This document shows, piece by piece, positions 46,409-57,165 of a stretch of DNA of 64,000 nt (within the stretch, counting starts at the first letter, position 1; each line of letters begins with the position of its first letter). This DNA comes from Paulownia fortunei (taxonomy: Eukaryota > Streptophyta > Magnoliopsida > Lamiales > Paulowniaceae), in contig CM033108.1 in NCBI GenBank assembly GCA_019321725.1, positions 12,232,060 through 12,296,059 of the forward strand, in the 5' to 3' direction. Below the pieces are notes generated by a model. That model was not told the origin of the DNA, made no database searches, and was given only the letters and a program-made list of their open reading frames with translations. Made by a program: the position numbers and the translations under genes.

Positions 46409-47906
46409 TGTAATGCTCAATTATGTCCTACATAGCCAAATAATAAACATCTTGCATGAATATGCATCTACTCAATATGCATTATTGGATTATAGCATAT
46501 AAATAGCATGGTTGCACAAACATGAATAATTGTTACTATATGCTCCACTTATACTTTAACATGTACTAGTACATAAAATATAAGATCAAACTTTTGTTTT
46601 TTGATTGATATATTACTTAAGTGATTTTTTGCAGTGAAAAGCTTGGTATCTCGATTAAAGAAGATTGATGGGTTAAATGGCCATGAAATGAATTATTTGT
46701 ATTATTCCATACTTGTTACATCCTAAAGTGATTATTTGCCTAAATATTCGCATAAAATATGTTACATTTTGGCTATGAACTAAAGTATTCAAAATGGTGT
46801 GATTTGATTGGTAGGTTGACTAAGTTGCATGAAATCATTCTAAACCACATTGCACTAGATTAAAACACCAAAGCATCAATTTTTGTCATCTCCCTAACCT
46901 ATAAACGTGGCTTTTGGCATGAGAAGACACCAAGCATAATGCAACCAATCATCACTCTCCACTTACCTCTCTTTAAAATGTCAAAGAAATCATTTCAGCC
47001 ATATTTTCTTGTGGAAGCACCTCAAAAATGACCAGCCCTTCTTCTCCAAGTTTTTCCCAAATTTCTACACTCTCATACTCATAAAAATTGAATTCAATCC
47101 ATAAGAATCCATAGAACACAAACTAGAACAAGTTTCTACCCTTTTAAGCTTGAAAACCATTAATTTTGAAGTTTAATTCCAACTTAATCTGGTATATTCT
47201 TTTTAAATGTTTCTTATGATAAATTTATAGTTTCTTGGATGGTTACATATTTTAGTATATTTTCACATGAATGAAAACTCAAGTGGGATAGATTTGAAGC
47301 CAAAACCAAGGTAGTTAAACTAGTTTCTAGCAAAACTAATAGTCTTGTGAAGTATACTTAATTAACTTATTTCTATTAATCTTGTAATTCTTATATAATG
47401 TTATGGAAGTTCCTATGAATGATTGAAAACAATAGCAATTAGTTTTCTTAATTGATGATTAGAATTAATATTTGGATTATTAGTTATTTAATGGCTGCCT
47501 TAATATTTAATGTCTTGAATTAGTAGTAAAATATGGAGTATGCATTATTTTTGAGGTCATATAATTGATATGAAATTATTTACAAAAGATTAAAAAGTGT
47601 ATGTGATTTTAAATAGAATAGATTATGTGATTTATTAAAAGAATATTGAAAGGTACACGATTTGATTATAGTAGGCCTTTAATATATCATATCTTCCAAA
47701 TAAATTGACCTTTTGACTTAGCACAAAGTGGATTTGAGGTAAGTTGAAACTTTCATTTGCTGTATCACAAGAATCATATAACGTTGTTCATGTTTTAATG
47801 TGATTATCATTATTTGTCAAATGAAGTAATGTTTGATGCATTTATGGTTCATGAAGCATGATATTATTAAGAATATATTGAGATTTTTGAAAAGAAAATA
47901 TGGTAC
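46409..47906 (+). repeat. 3' LTR of Tekay-like element, truncated
   Basis: Starts TGTAATGCTCAATTATGTCC and follows the 42174-44454 LTR (inverted) for about 1.5 kb. It stops in TACTTGATTGA and switches to Copia LTR sequence around 47907-47914. About 0.75 kb of LTR end is missing. Confidence 0.85.
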
Positions 47907-48931
47907 TTGATTGATTGGACCTTATTGGATTAGGGAGCCCAATTAGAACATTTAATTAATTGATTGGTTCAATTAATTAAGATGGACTTAATTAATTAAG
48001 ATGGACCTAATTAATTAGATAAATTAATTTAATTGATTGGATTAATTAAACTAGGGTCTCATTAATTACTTAGGCCTAGGCCCATTAGGTGTGGGCTTGT
48101 AGGAAACCCATTAGAAAATTGGATTAGGAATCCGATTCCTAGAGGAGTTGAACTGGGAATTCAATTTCTAAGAGGTAATAAAGAAAAAGAAAAGTCCTTA
48201 TAAGATAAGGAAACTTACTAAAATAGTTGGAGATAAAAAAAGGAAGAAGAGTCCTACATGGAAAGAACTTGTGGTACCCTTTATTAGCAAACTTCTTGGA
48301 CATTTTTTTGGGGATTTTTGCTGCAGATTTTTTGCTGAAAAAACATGGAAAAAGCAACCCCTCTCTCTTGAAGAAAAATGATTTTCTTCATCTAAAAAAA
48401 TTCATCCATTCTTTCCCCTTTAATCTCCAAAAGTTTGCCAACCTTTTGCCTAGTTTACTTCTTGATTTAATTATTGAATTAAGAAATAAATTGAACACCT
48501 AAAACACTAATTATTAGTGTGTTCTTATTCTAAATAAAATCATTCTAGGATGGAATCATCGAATAAAAAACTACCAGTATAGGATTCAGTTGCGAGTGGA
48601 CATCCAAGGTATGGATACCGTTAGATAGATAACATTTAGGATTCTAGAAGTGAATCACTTTTCAATCAAAGGGGTTTGAATTGAAGAACTTGGAGATTCA
48701 TTCGTGTTAGTATAATAATTTGAATTATTTCAATCTCTATATCAACCGGAGTGCAAATCAAGGTAAGGATTTTTGAAACCTTCTTACTTTAAGTATCAGA
48801 AAACCACAATTGAGTCATCGCAAAAAGGATTTTGGATTTGTTTTTAATTATATGTGATGTAATGCTTGTTTCATTTAAAAAAAAATAAATTCCACTGTGT
48901 ATACCTTTCTTGGGATCGCACGAACCCAACA
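47907..48931 (+). repeat. Copia LTR fragment (3' part), plus strand
   Basis: Shares GGATTAGGGAGCCCAATTAG and TTAATTAATTA blocks with 37431-38790 (inverted). Ends CGAACCCAACA at 48931, directly followed by LINE sequence; no primer-binding site follows. The 5' part is missing. Confidence 0.7.
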
Positions 48932-49791
48932 AAATGGACATTAATAAAGGGACTGTTTTTTATCTTCTGGGACTGCTATAATAAAATTATCAAGAAGACT
49001 CGAATCAAGAGTTGATTCAATGCTTATAAGGAGCCTTTAAAAAACCTGGCTACAGAATATTGAATCTAATCAGGTTCTACAATGCGTTTATCCTCATTGT
49101 GAATAACATGTATCCAAGCTTTTTTCCTTTTCATTTTGACTATGCAATGAAAAAATCTATTGCATGTTTCTCCATATTCCAGCCATCTACAATTAGATTT
49201 TTGCTGCCAAAATTTTTCCTCCACTGAGAGTGCTTGAGCAAGTTGGCATTACATTGTTTAAGTTGTATAAAATTAGTGTCAGAAGGATTATTATCAAACT
49301 CTTGCTCCATTTCCTCCATCACTTGTGCGGTTTCTTTAACCAAATCAAAAAGATTACTAAAGACCTATTTATTCCTCCAATGGAGTTGTTGTTTAAAATG
49401 TAAAATGTTTTCTAGAGTTTGAAAAGACCCGAACCTTGAATCGAAAAGTTCCAGAAATGAGAAACCAAGTTGTGAAAATCAGCCTGTTTTGTCCATACGT
49501 TTTAAAATCTGGAAGGAGTAGGAGACATGGCACATGAAATAGCAATAGAGAAGAGTAAAGCATGGTGATCAAAATATTTTCATGCAATGTGTTCAACCCG
49601 TAAGAGTTGAAAAAAATCTGCCTATCAACTGTTAAGTAATACTCTATCAAGCCTCTTCCGAACTTTCCTATCTGACCACGTGAAATTAGATCCGATGTAA
49701 CCTACGTCCAAAAGAGCACAATCAATCAAGGTGTTATTGAAATCATGCATTGCACTAATATATGTAGGAACACCTCCTCTCTTTTCGAAAG
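48932..49791 (-). pseudogene. LINE (L1-type) ORF2 fragment, downstream part
   Basis: Minus strand. From 49791: RRGGVPTYISAMHDFNN-type text, then DCALLDVGYIGSNFTWSDRK and RKRLDRVL (about 49700-49640), the end of the AP-endonuclease domain of plant L1 elements. VEHIA-KYFDHH follows near 49590, then QADFHNLVSHFWNF. Near 49200-49100 is the region that in intact elements reads KEGDKNTKFFH. The last readable piece, LLDNFIIAVPEDKKQSL, is near 49000-48950. Reverse transcriptase proper is absent: the fragment ends at 48932 against a Copia LTR. Several frameshifts and stops. The upstream part lies at 56603-57165, separated by a Copia insertion. Confidence 0.8.
49787..49791. repeat. Target-site duplication, left (GAAAG)
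   Basis: GAAAG here against GGAAG at 56603-56607, four of five identical. Flanks the Copia element at 49792-56602. Confidence 0.6.
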
Positions 49792-50247
49792 TGTAAGAAA
49801 ATTAATCAACAATATAATATGAATCAAATATTCATGTAATTAATGTGGATTGGGTATACCTATACGCAGCAGATTATCGATCCACATATCCTAAATCAAG
49901 CTCGTCTATCAGTCTCCTTTTGATTGAACAACGAACATACATTTCTCATTGGTGTTGAATAACTACTAGAGTTATTCACTCAATTACACACCTCAAATCT
50001 TTGGAATCTATGGTGATACTCCAAGGAAGAATGTAGAGAGTAATTTTAGGAGAGATATGGAGAGAGTTTTGGGAGAATTATGTTCATTCACACACTCTGT
50101 TAGATAGGGATTAGAGATATATATTTCTGCTTAAGCTAGAATCCCAGTCCAACTAGGAAACTCAATCTCACTCAAATTGTGGAGACATCCAACTAAATAT
50201 GGATGCCAATTGGGTCAAGGGTCCTAAACCCAATCCAATTTCAAATA
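49792..50247 (-). repeat. 3' LTR of Copia element
   Basis: About 456 bp. On the minus strand it starts TATTTGAAATTGGATTGGG (original TG mutated to TA) and ends TTTCTTACA. Matches 56150-56602 along its whole length. Confidence 0.85.
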
Positions 50248-50257
50248 TCTCCCACTA
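50248..50257 (-). other. Polypurine tract of Copia element
   Basis: Minus strand TTAGTGGGAGA-like sequence next to the 3' LTR start, the usual Copia polypurine tract. Confidence 0.7.
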
Positions 50258-53200
50258 ATACATATTTGGCTCGATCTTCTTAAATCTCGTCATCATACAA
50301 TTTTCAATCTCATGCCAGTCCCTTCATACATGAAATGAGGTGTGCGACCAAGCGAGAAAGCATAGATGAGGAGAAAACATAACCCTACAACTTAATAGCT
50401 CATTGTGTATCCCAAACTAAGTGGTCGCACCTAATCAAGCATCTTTAGATCCCTTAATGAAATAAATAGAGCATGTTTGACCTACTCAAATATGTATCTA
50501 TGTCCATGACTAGTCAAATATATTTTGACATAGTCGCCCGGGCTATGAACTATAGAACATAAGTATGTTACCAACCTAGTTCTTCCTTGGCCTCTCATGC
50601 TAATAGCTTGGTCTTGACAGCTTTCTAAGACATACTCCAACAAACCAAATCATGCATGGCCATTAAAAACATGCTAAAGTAGCATCATTAAGCTTACACC
50701 TCATGATAAAATCCAGAGTCCCAAAGGGTACAAGAAATAATATGGGCTCACACAGTAATGAAGCAGGGACCCATTCAGTCACTTTTCCATAGGAGGTCAT
50801 CTCAAAACACATGTAGTATGAATACATGCTATGATGGAGCTCTCACTCAATTTGGGCATGTCACGCTCTAAACATATATGAACTAAGTACAGTCGTTCTC
50901 CAAGTGTCTAACCTGTGCACCATCATAAGTCACTATCTAAATGCTTCTTGCAGTTCACACGTTCAGCAAAGAACAGGCTTTTTATGAAGTTTAGATATAG
51001 TTCTTCATAATTGATCAACTATAATCTTATCTTAGCCTCTAAGTTATGGCGACTCTTAGTTATACAGATTAACCTTTCTCACTACTCAAAGCACAAAGGC
51101 GATCATTCGTAAACCTCAATTATGCGACACGATCTTTAAGTCACATCCTGCTCGCTATCACAGTGCCAAGGTAATTACCCATGTGAGAGGGTCAATCAAA
51201 GCTGGGTAACAACTCACAAATCCAATACCAAACTCATAATGAAAATATAAATTTAACTCATTAATCATAATATGTTCTCACCGGCCACAAAAATCAAATT
51301 CTACATAATCTCGTACTACTCACATTCCTTTAGAGCATATCTCCATATAGAGGCAAGGGATAAGCGATCAAACCACTCGTAGGAATATGCTTGAGAATAA
51401 TTTAATTTTGTGCAATACTCTCTTAAGTGAATGGGTGACTGGTATTAGTATGTTTAGTCCTCTAACAATACTCGGCACCCAAAGCATACATCAAAGTGGC
51501 TTTATTATCACAAAGACAATAAAAGCCTCACAAATGGGCGCACAATGCACATTCTTTCAAAGTACCAGATCGCCTCTAGCAAATCTTAGACCACTCTATT
51601 AAGATATTTAGTATCCACTTGACAGTATCACATTATTTGTATTAATGATCACTTTGATATCCACTCACCAATAATCTAATTATCAAGCATAATTCTAATC
51701 GAGTACACACTAGTGCATATCAAACCTTCCACACTGCTTGCATAATACTGGCTAGCATTTCTTTTATTATTCCATCTTAAGGCATTTCAATCTTACTAAG
51801 AACATAATTTTTGACCATGAAGTGTCAATAGGATTGGTGAGATGCACACAAAAACTCATATCACAATACTAAGTATACATCTACTTTTCTTATATCCATT
51901 CAAATATAAAGGACAACCACTACTAAGTAAATACACCTTCATATCCTTTCTAGCCATCACATTATTGCCTAAATATGTGAGAATTAAATTCTCTTATTTA
52001 TGTTGAAAAATATTTAAGATCTTACTCGACCATCTTAAGCCTATTAGAGTGATAGCTCGATAAAATTAATAGCACCACTATTTGGATGATAATTCAAGTT
52101 ATAAATAGAGTATCTCGATCAACAATCTTTGTGCTCTTGCCCTACTTCTTGAATTCATTAGGCGATCCACATAAACCTCATCGTCCACTCCTCATTTGTA
52201 TATGTCAACCTCTAATCGTCCAGGATAAAACTAGACAAAAGTGGCAATAACTAATAGCATCTTGGCGAATTGAGGTAATCTCACACTTAGGGAAAACATC
52301 TCAAAATAAATTATGCCCATAATTAGGCATAAACATCTTGCTGTTGGTTGAGTCATTCAGATGTTAATCAACCAATCTACTTTGCACTTGACCTCTAGAA
52401 ACCACATGTTTATAATGTCTTGCACCCAGATGGAAGATCAACCAGCTATTGACTTTGTTCTTAGTCATTAGACTCATCTTTTCCATCATAGCAGCTATTC
52501 TCTTAAAGCGTCAAGTGAAGTCAATAGTCTAAGTTGACTCATCAACATCCACAAAAGTAGACATGAAGGATACCCACTTAATCTCATATAGATGATGGGG
52601 AACAACGCTTGTGAACTCCTTCTTACTTCTGGAATATGAGAGTCATTTTCAAGTGAGACACTCCACTCACTTGAGGTCGTTCCCACTATCCCAACGATTA
52701 CTAGATAAGTTTAATATACATTATCTTCACTATAAAATTGAGCGCCACTTCAAAGATCTTACAACTCATATAGGGCAAGATTTTATTTGACTTCTTTTAT
52801 ACCCGTAAATTCTTCTTGAGAAAATCTATATTGTACGACTTCATTTTTATAATTTCTCCATCAAGGTGTTCATCACTTTTGAGAACATAACTCCTTGAAC
52901 TTAAATAGGCATAAACCCACTAATTTTGGCTTGTTCCCACATCACAACTCATTGAAGGTTGGAGAATTCACTTGGAGGCACAATTTTCATTATATAGGCT
53001 ACAATCAAGATTGCATCATCCTAATTGAGATACAAATCAATTTGTGCCATCATATCAATCGAGTCATTTTGAAGTATTTGATTCATCACTCTTCATAAGC
53101 TCGTTTAGTTGCCAAATGTTTAGAATCATCCTTCAAATTGCAATTCTATTTTCTCCACATATTTATCCAAAAAATATTTAGACATGTTATTCTCGCTTCC

Positions 53201-53600
53201 TATTAGTACGTTAACCTCAATGTTCATACTCAATGTGGTTCTCTACCTCTGTTAAGAATCGCTCTAAACAATTTGGTGCTTCTGACTAGTGAGAGTTGGA
53301 GTGTACTAGCTTATAGTGTGAATAGCAAAGAAAAAAAAATAAAATACACTATTTAGTACATCACACTCGTAAGTCTGTACTCGTTTTGGGGGACTAGCTC
53401 TAGAGGATAAATAGCCCTCTTTCTTTCTTCCAACAATCTTTTTCCTGCTAGAAAAATTTGTGTAGAGAGAGATTGACCTTAGCGAGTTAGCCAATAAAGC
53501 CTCCTCCAGCTAATACAGTCATCCTCCTAACCTCGCATGCCACGATATAATTAAAACAAAAAATCATGGATGAAGTACAAGAAATACTACCTTAAGTCAA
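50258..53600 (-). pseudogene. pol: Relics of Copia pol (reverse transcriptase and beyond)
   Basis: Very decayed. Best relic: minus-strand VDLPSGCKT at 52443-52417, preceded by AMMEKMSLMTKNKVN-like text (about 52495-52450). Together these match the start of Copia reverse transcriptase (an EM...L..N.W.LV.LP.G block). A CDNKAT-like piece near 51500 may be from RNase H. No YVDD box could be read with confidence. Frames such as 51387-51602 (plus) and 52495-52686 (minus) are chance openings. Confidence 0.5.
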
Positions 53601-54339
53601 TCGCATCATAAACATGACCTATACCTAAAAGGTCTCTTACATGAAAGATGAACAAATCTACTCGATCAACCAATGTCTTATAAGTGCATTAATTCAATAG
53701 ACTATTTCGAATCTAGTGCCTTTTGCACATCTCTAAGGAGTAGCTCACACCAATTGTTGAGCTTGAAAAATAGCTTATGCCTTTTACTAAGCTTGAGGTG
53801 ACATTGTGAACTCATAATGCATCCTCTTGTGTGCCATTTAAACAAACATGGTTGCACAACACTCAAAAATAGTTTGCTCAATCTCCAATTTCATGTTATT
53901 TTTCATCAACTTCTACTACCTATCAAAGGAGAGAATTGAGAATTTCAGCAAATGAAAGAGCTTCAAGTAGTTAAATTTCATCTCAGTACAATTACGAGTG
54001 AAGTGACTAATCTCTTGCACTTGACATTTGTTGGCGTTTAGTTGCCTTCATCACTAAGGTGACACACCTTGTTACTTTATTGGATTAAAATTACGGTTCT
54101 AGTTTTAACTTTTGTTCTTGTCAAGCTATTTTTATTTTTTCCAACATTAACCCAAGGTGGTTTATATTGGTCAACATGAATGACAATAATAATTACTTGT
54201 ACATTTTTTGAAGGCGATTATTATCAAAATATGTTAGTAATATTTATAAGTTAATTCAAAAAGTGACTTTGGGTCAAGAACTCTTAAATTATGAGCAAGC
54301 TCATATAATAAAATAGAGCACAAAATTGATTTTTGATCC

Positions 54340-54490
54340 ATTAGTATATTGTCAGCGCCTAAGTCGCAATAATATTTGGCAACTTAAAATCTTGTATTTA
54401 TGGCTTAAACAAATTAAATCTAAATTTTAATGTTAGTCCATTACTATATTGTCAGCGTCTAAGTCATGACAATATTGGACAACTTGTCCA
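54340..54490. repeat. Short direct repeat, about 100 bp apart
   Basis: CCATTAGTATATTGTCAGCG at about 54340 and CCATTACTATATTGTCAGCG at about 54440. Both continue with CTAAGTC and an AATATT-GGCAACTT-like or AATATT-GGACAACTT-like text over about 48 bases. Confidence 0.65.
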
Positions 54491-55144
54491 TTTTCATGCT
54501 TAATTGGCTTAAAACATAAAATTGATGAGTTGGTCTAAGACATAGGCATTGGTCCAATATTTTATTCTAGATCGAAGTAAATTATTTATTATTCCTTTAT
54601 ACTCAGGCTAGTAATCATCTTACACAGAATAAAAGACATAAAAATTTACTAATCATAAATAAAATACAAATTTGTCCACACATATATAATGAATGCAAAT
54701 ATGTAATATGAACAATAAAATATTAGCCCTATAAGGGCGACATCGACATTTGGTGCATCTTGTTGAGATAATTTTGGCCCATGATGGTAAAATAAAAAAT
54801 ATCCCTTAAAATTGATATACATGGCCTCCCAAAAATGGCCCAATAAATACATGCCTTGAAAATAATAAAAAATTACATTGGTTTAAAACCTACTACATCA
54901 ATCTGGACAAAAATAAAAAATAGGGATATTGAATTACCACTACTGCCACAAATTATCTCCCATAAAAATATGGGATAATATAAAATAATAAACATTCTAT
55001 TTATATGAGCACCCAAACATCAGTGTCCATTCATTCACATATATAATAATTCATATCGCATTAAATAAATTTAAATTGCATTATAATTATAAAAAAATAT
55101 AATTAATAAAGCATGTAACTCATATAGGACATATTAATCATATA

Positions 55145-55345
55145 AAATATAATTTTGCATGCATCCTAATGGGCAAAAAAAAAATTTCATGCACCTTATG
55201 TGCAAAAAATATTTTTACATGCACCTTAATGAGCAAAAAGTATTTTAATATTAAAAATTTTGACCCACAAAATATATTTGCATACATCGTAATGGGCATA
55301 AAATAAAAATATTTTGCATATACTCTAATGTGCAAAAAATATTTT
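55145..55345. repeat. Minisatellite-like repeats, about five units
   Basis: Units of about 30-50 bases built on GCATGCACCTTAATGGGCAA followed by AAAAATATTTT, seen near 55155, 55187, 55217, 55278 and 55315, with substitutions and length changes. Confidence 0.6.
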
Positions 55346-55486
55346 AATCACTTCTTATTGGAATTAATCCAATAAATTCTATTTTTTTGAAAGGGTCAAA
55401 AATAATTTTTATTCACATAAAAAAAATTTAAATAAATAGCACAAGAACTGTTATATAAATTTCGCAGCTAACCAAGTCATAAAAGA

Positions 55487-55560
55487 GTGCAGTGGTCTAA
55501 TGGTAGTTCACTATCTCAATAATAGCCATCAACCTAGGTTCAAATCCATGTTGGTGTAAG
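55487..55560 (+). other. tRNA-like sequence with Pol III A and B boxes (tRNA relic or SINE head)
   Basis: A-box-like TGGTCTAATGG (55493-55503) and B-box-like GGTTCAAATCC (55537-55547), with start-to-start spacing of 44 bases as in tRNA-derived promoters. The 5' end GTGCAGTGGTCTAATGGTAG resembles a Gly-type tRNA. The acceptor stem does not pair and the T stem pairs at about 3 of 5 positions, so it is not a functional tRNA gene. It lies in the leader of the Copia element on the opposite strand. It could be a short SINE or a chance relic. Confidence 0.5.
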
Positions 55561-56136
55561 CCCTCAAATTTTATTTTCAACAACACATGGCAACCACATG
55601 CGTGCCAGCTAAGCGCCAATCATGCACCACACACTGTATGCCACATCAGCCTCAGGCACCATGTCAGCACGCCATGTAAGTGTGTGCGCCATGTCAGTCG
55701 GAGCACCATGTCAGTGTGCTAGTACCTTCTCCGGTACTGACCATCCGATTCCAGCGATCACATTGATTTTTCGGCTAGGAAAATTAAATTTCTGTCAAAA
55801 CTTTTAAAAATTCATATCTCACTCATTTTAAGTTTGTTTTTGATGAATTTTATATCATTTTCAACCTCTTTTCATGCTCTAAAACATAGCATAAAAATTT
55901 CATAACAAAAATATCAAAATCTAGTTCAATTTTGAGTCAAAAAATAAAAGGTATCTAACTTTAAATTAAATTTTCTCTCAAACCGTTTATCCATTTTTCA
56001 CCAAATTTTAACCACGTGATATACACATTAAGATCAACGTATGGTAAAAAATTTATGCTTTTAAAAAATGATTTTTTTAAAGCATATACACATCCATAAA
56101 TTTAATCAAATGAAATTGCAAGAACGTGCCCTATGT
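55561..56136 (-). other. Copia leader with GC-rich repeated patch
   Basis: Contains a GC-richer patch (about 55590-55745) with repeated GCACCATGTCAG / CGCCATGTCAG words, then AT-rich leader sequence up to the primer-binding site. The plus-strand frame 55622-55807 is produced by this patch and is not supported as a gene. Confidence 0.5.
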
Positions 56137-56148
56137 GCTCTGATACCA
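56137..56148 (-). other. Primer-binding site of Copia element
   Basis: Minus strand TGGTATCAGAGC, a perfect initiator methionine tRNA-type site, one base from the LTR end TTTCTTACA. Confidence 0.92.
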
Positions 56149-56149
56149 C

Positions 56150-56602
56150 TGTAAGAAAATTAATCAATAATATAATATGAATCAAATATTTATATAATTA
56201 ATGTAGATCGGGTATACCTATACCCAGTGAATTATCAATCCACGAATCTCAAATTAAGTTTGTCAACCAGCCTCCTTTTGATCGAACCACGAATATATCT
56301 TTTTCGTTGGTGGTGAATAACTACTAGAGTTATTCACTCAATTACACACCTCAAATTATTGGAGTCTATGGTGATGCTCCAAGGAAGAACGTAGAGAGAA
56401 ATTTTAGGAAAGATATGAGAGAGTTTTGGGAGAATTATGTTCATTCACACACTCTGTTAGATGGGATTAGAGATATATATTCCTACTCAAGGTAGAATCC
56501 TAGTCCAACTACGAAACTCAATCCCACTCAAATTATGGAGACATCTAACTAAATATGGATGCCCATTGGGTCAAAGGCACTAAACCCAATCCAATTCCAA
56601 TA
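56150..56602 (-). repeat. 5' LTR of Copia element
   Basis: 453 bp; starts TATTGGAATTGGATTGGG at 56602 on the minus strand and ends TTACA at 56150. Pairs with 49792-50247. Confidence 0.85.
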
Positions 56603-57165
56603 GGAAGCATTAAGAATAGTATTGAAATCACCTCCAACACACCATAGAGCTGAGTCATGTTTGCAATTTGGTAATGTTCCCCACAAAATAAGTCATTCAA
56701 TTCTTGTACATTTTGTATAACAAATGAACATAAAAATTAAGGAAATTTTAGAGCTTCAACTTGTACATCAGGAACCTATGCATGATCTAGCAAAACATCA
56801 ACCACCATATCCTCATGCCAAAAACACCAAATTGAATTAACCGAGTTACAAGTATCATAAGTGAAACTAAGGCTCCGAATAATATGAACCTAAATTTGAA
56901 TATGAGGTTCTAAAAGTACAAGAATGCGTGGTTTCTATATTTTACATAATGTTTTAAAAATCCTTTGGAAAAATTTGTTACCAACTCCCCTAATATTCTA
57001 AATGATCAAATTTATTAGAATCCTTGCAAAAGAAGAAGAGTCAAAAGTGGAAAGAGTGATCCTTTTCGGCAAATTTTGATCAATCTCTTTCTTTTTTTAT
57101 TTCTTGCAAGTCACCTAAACAAAACCATCATCCTATTGCTAATTATTATTTTCTTCGTAATTGAA
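56603..57165 (-). pseudogene. LINE (L1-type) ORF2 fragment, AP-endonuclease start
   Basis: Minus strand. IWNIRGVGNKFFQRIFKTL near 57010-56950 is the start of the endonuclease/exonuclease/phosphatase domain, followed by KPRILVLLEPHIQI. LWCVGGDFNTILNAS (about 56660-56610) is the conserved GGDFN block. The reading continues at 49791 beyond the Copia insertion. The endonuclease nicks target DNA to prime reverse transcription. The upper edge joins a Copia LTR at about 57166, so ORF1 and the 5' UTR are lost. Confidence 0.85.

Larger units (their letters stand above)
53601..55486 (-). other. 5' internal region of Copia element, no readable gene
   Basis: Expected position of gag, protease and leader. 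I could not read a convincing domain. It includes a duplicated phrase (CTATATTGTCAGCG-CTAAGTC at about 54346 and 54446) and an A-rich minisatellite-like stretch (55145-55345). Confidence 0.4.
49792..56602 (-). mobile_element. Copia element inserted in LINE, highly decayed
   Basis: LTRs at 49792-50247 and 56150-56602, primer-binding site at 56137-56148, polypurine tract TAGTGGGAGA (minus strand) before the 3' LTR, 4/5-matching 5-bp duplication, total 6.8 kb. The LINE frame is interrupted in its endonuclease domain and resumes on the other side, so the insertion order is clear. The internal region has no long coding frame, only scattered relics of Copia reverse transcriptase near 52380-52560. 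Part of the leader may come from a tRNA-like sequence (55487-55560). Confidence 0.85.

Noticed and set aside
55487..55560. Functional tRNA-Gly gene
   Set aside because: A and B boxes are present, but the acceptor stem does not pair and the T stem pairs poorly; no credible anticodon arm. Kept only as a tRNA-like relic.
55622..55807. Plus-strand frame with repeated Met/Ser/Ala/Cys words
   Set aside because: Direct product of the CACCATGTCAG repeats in a Copia leader.
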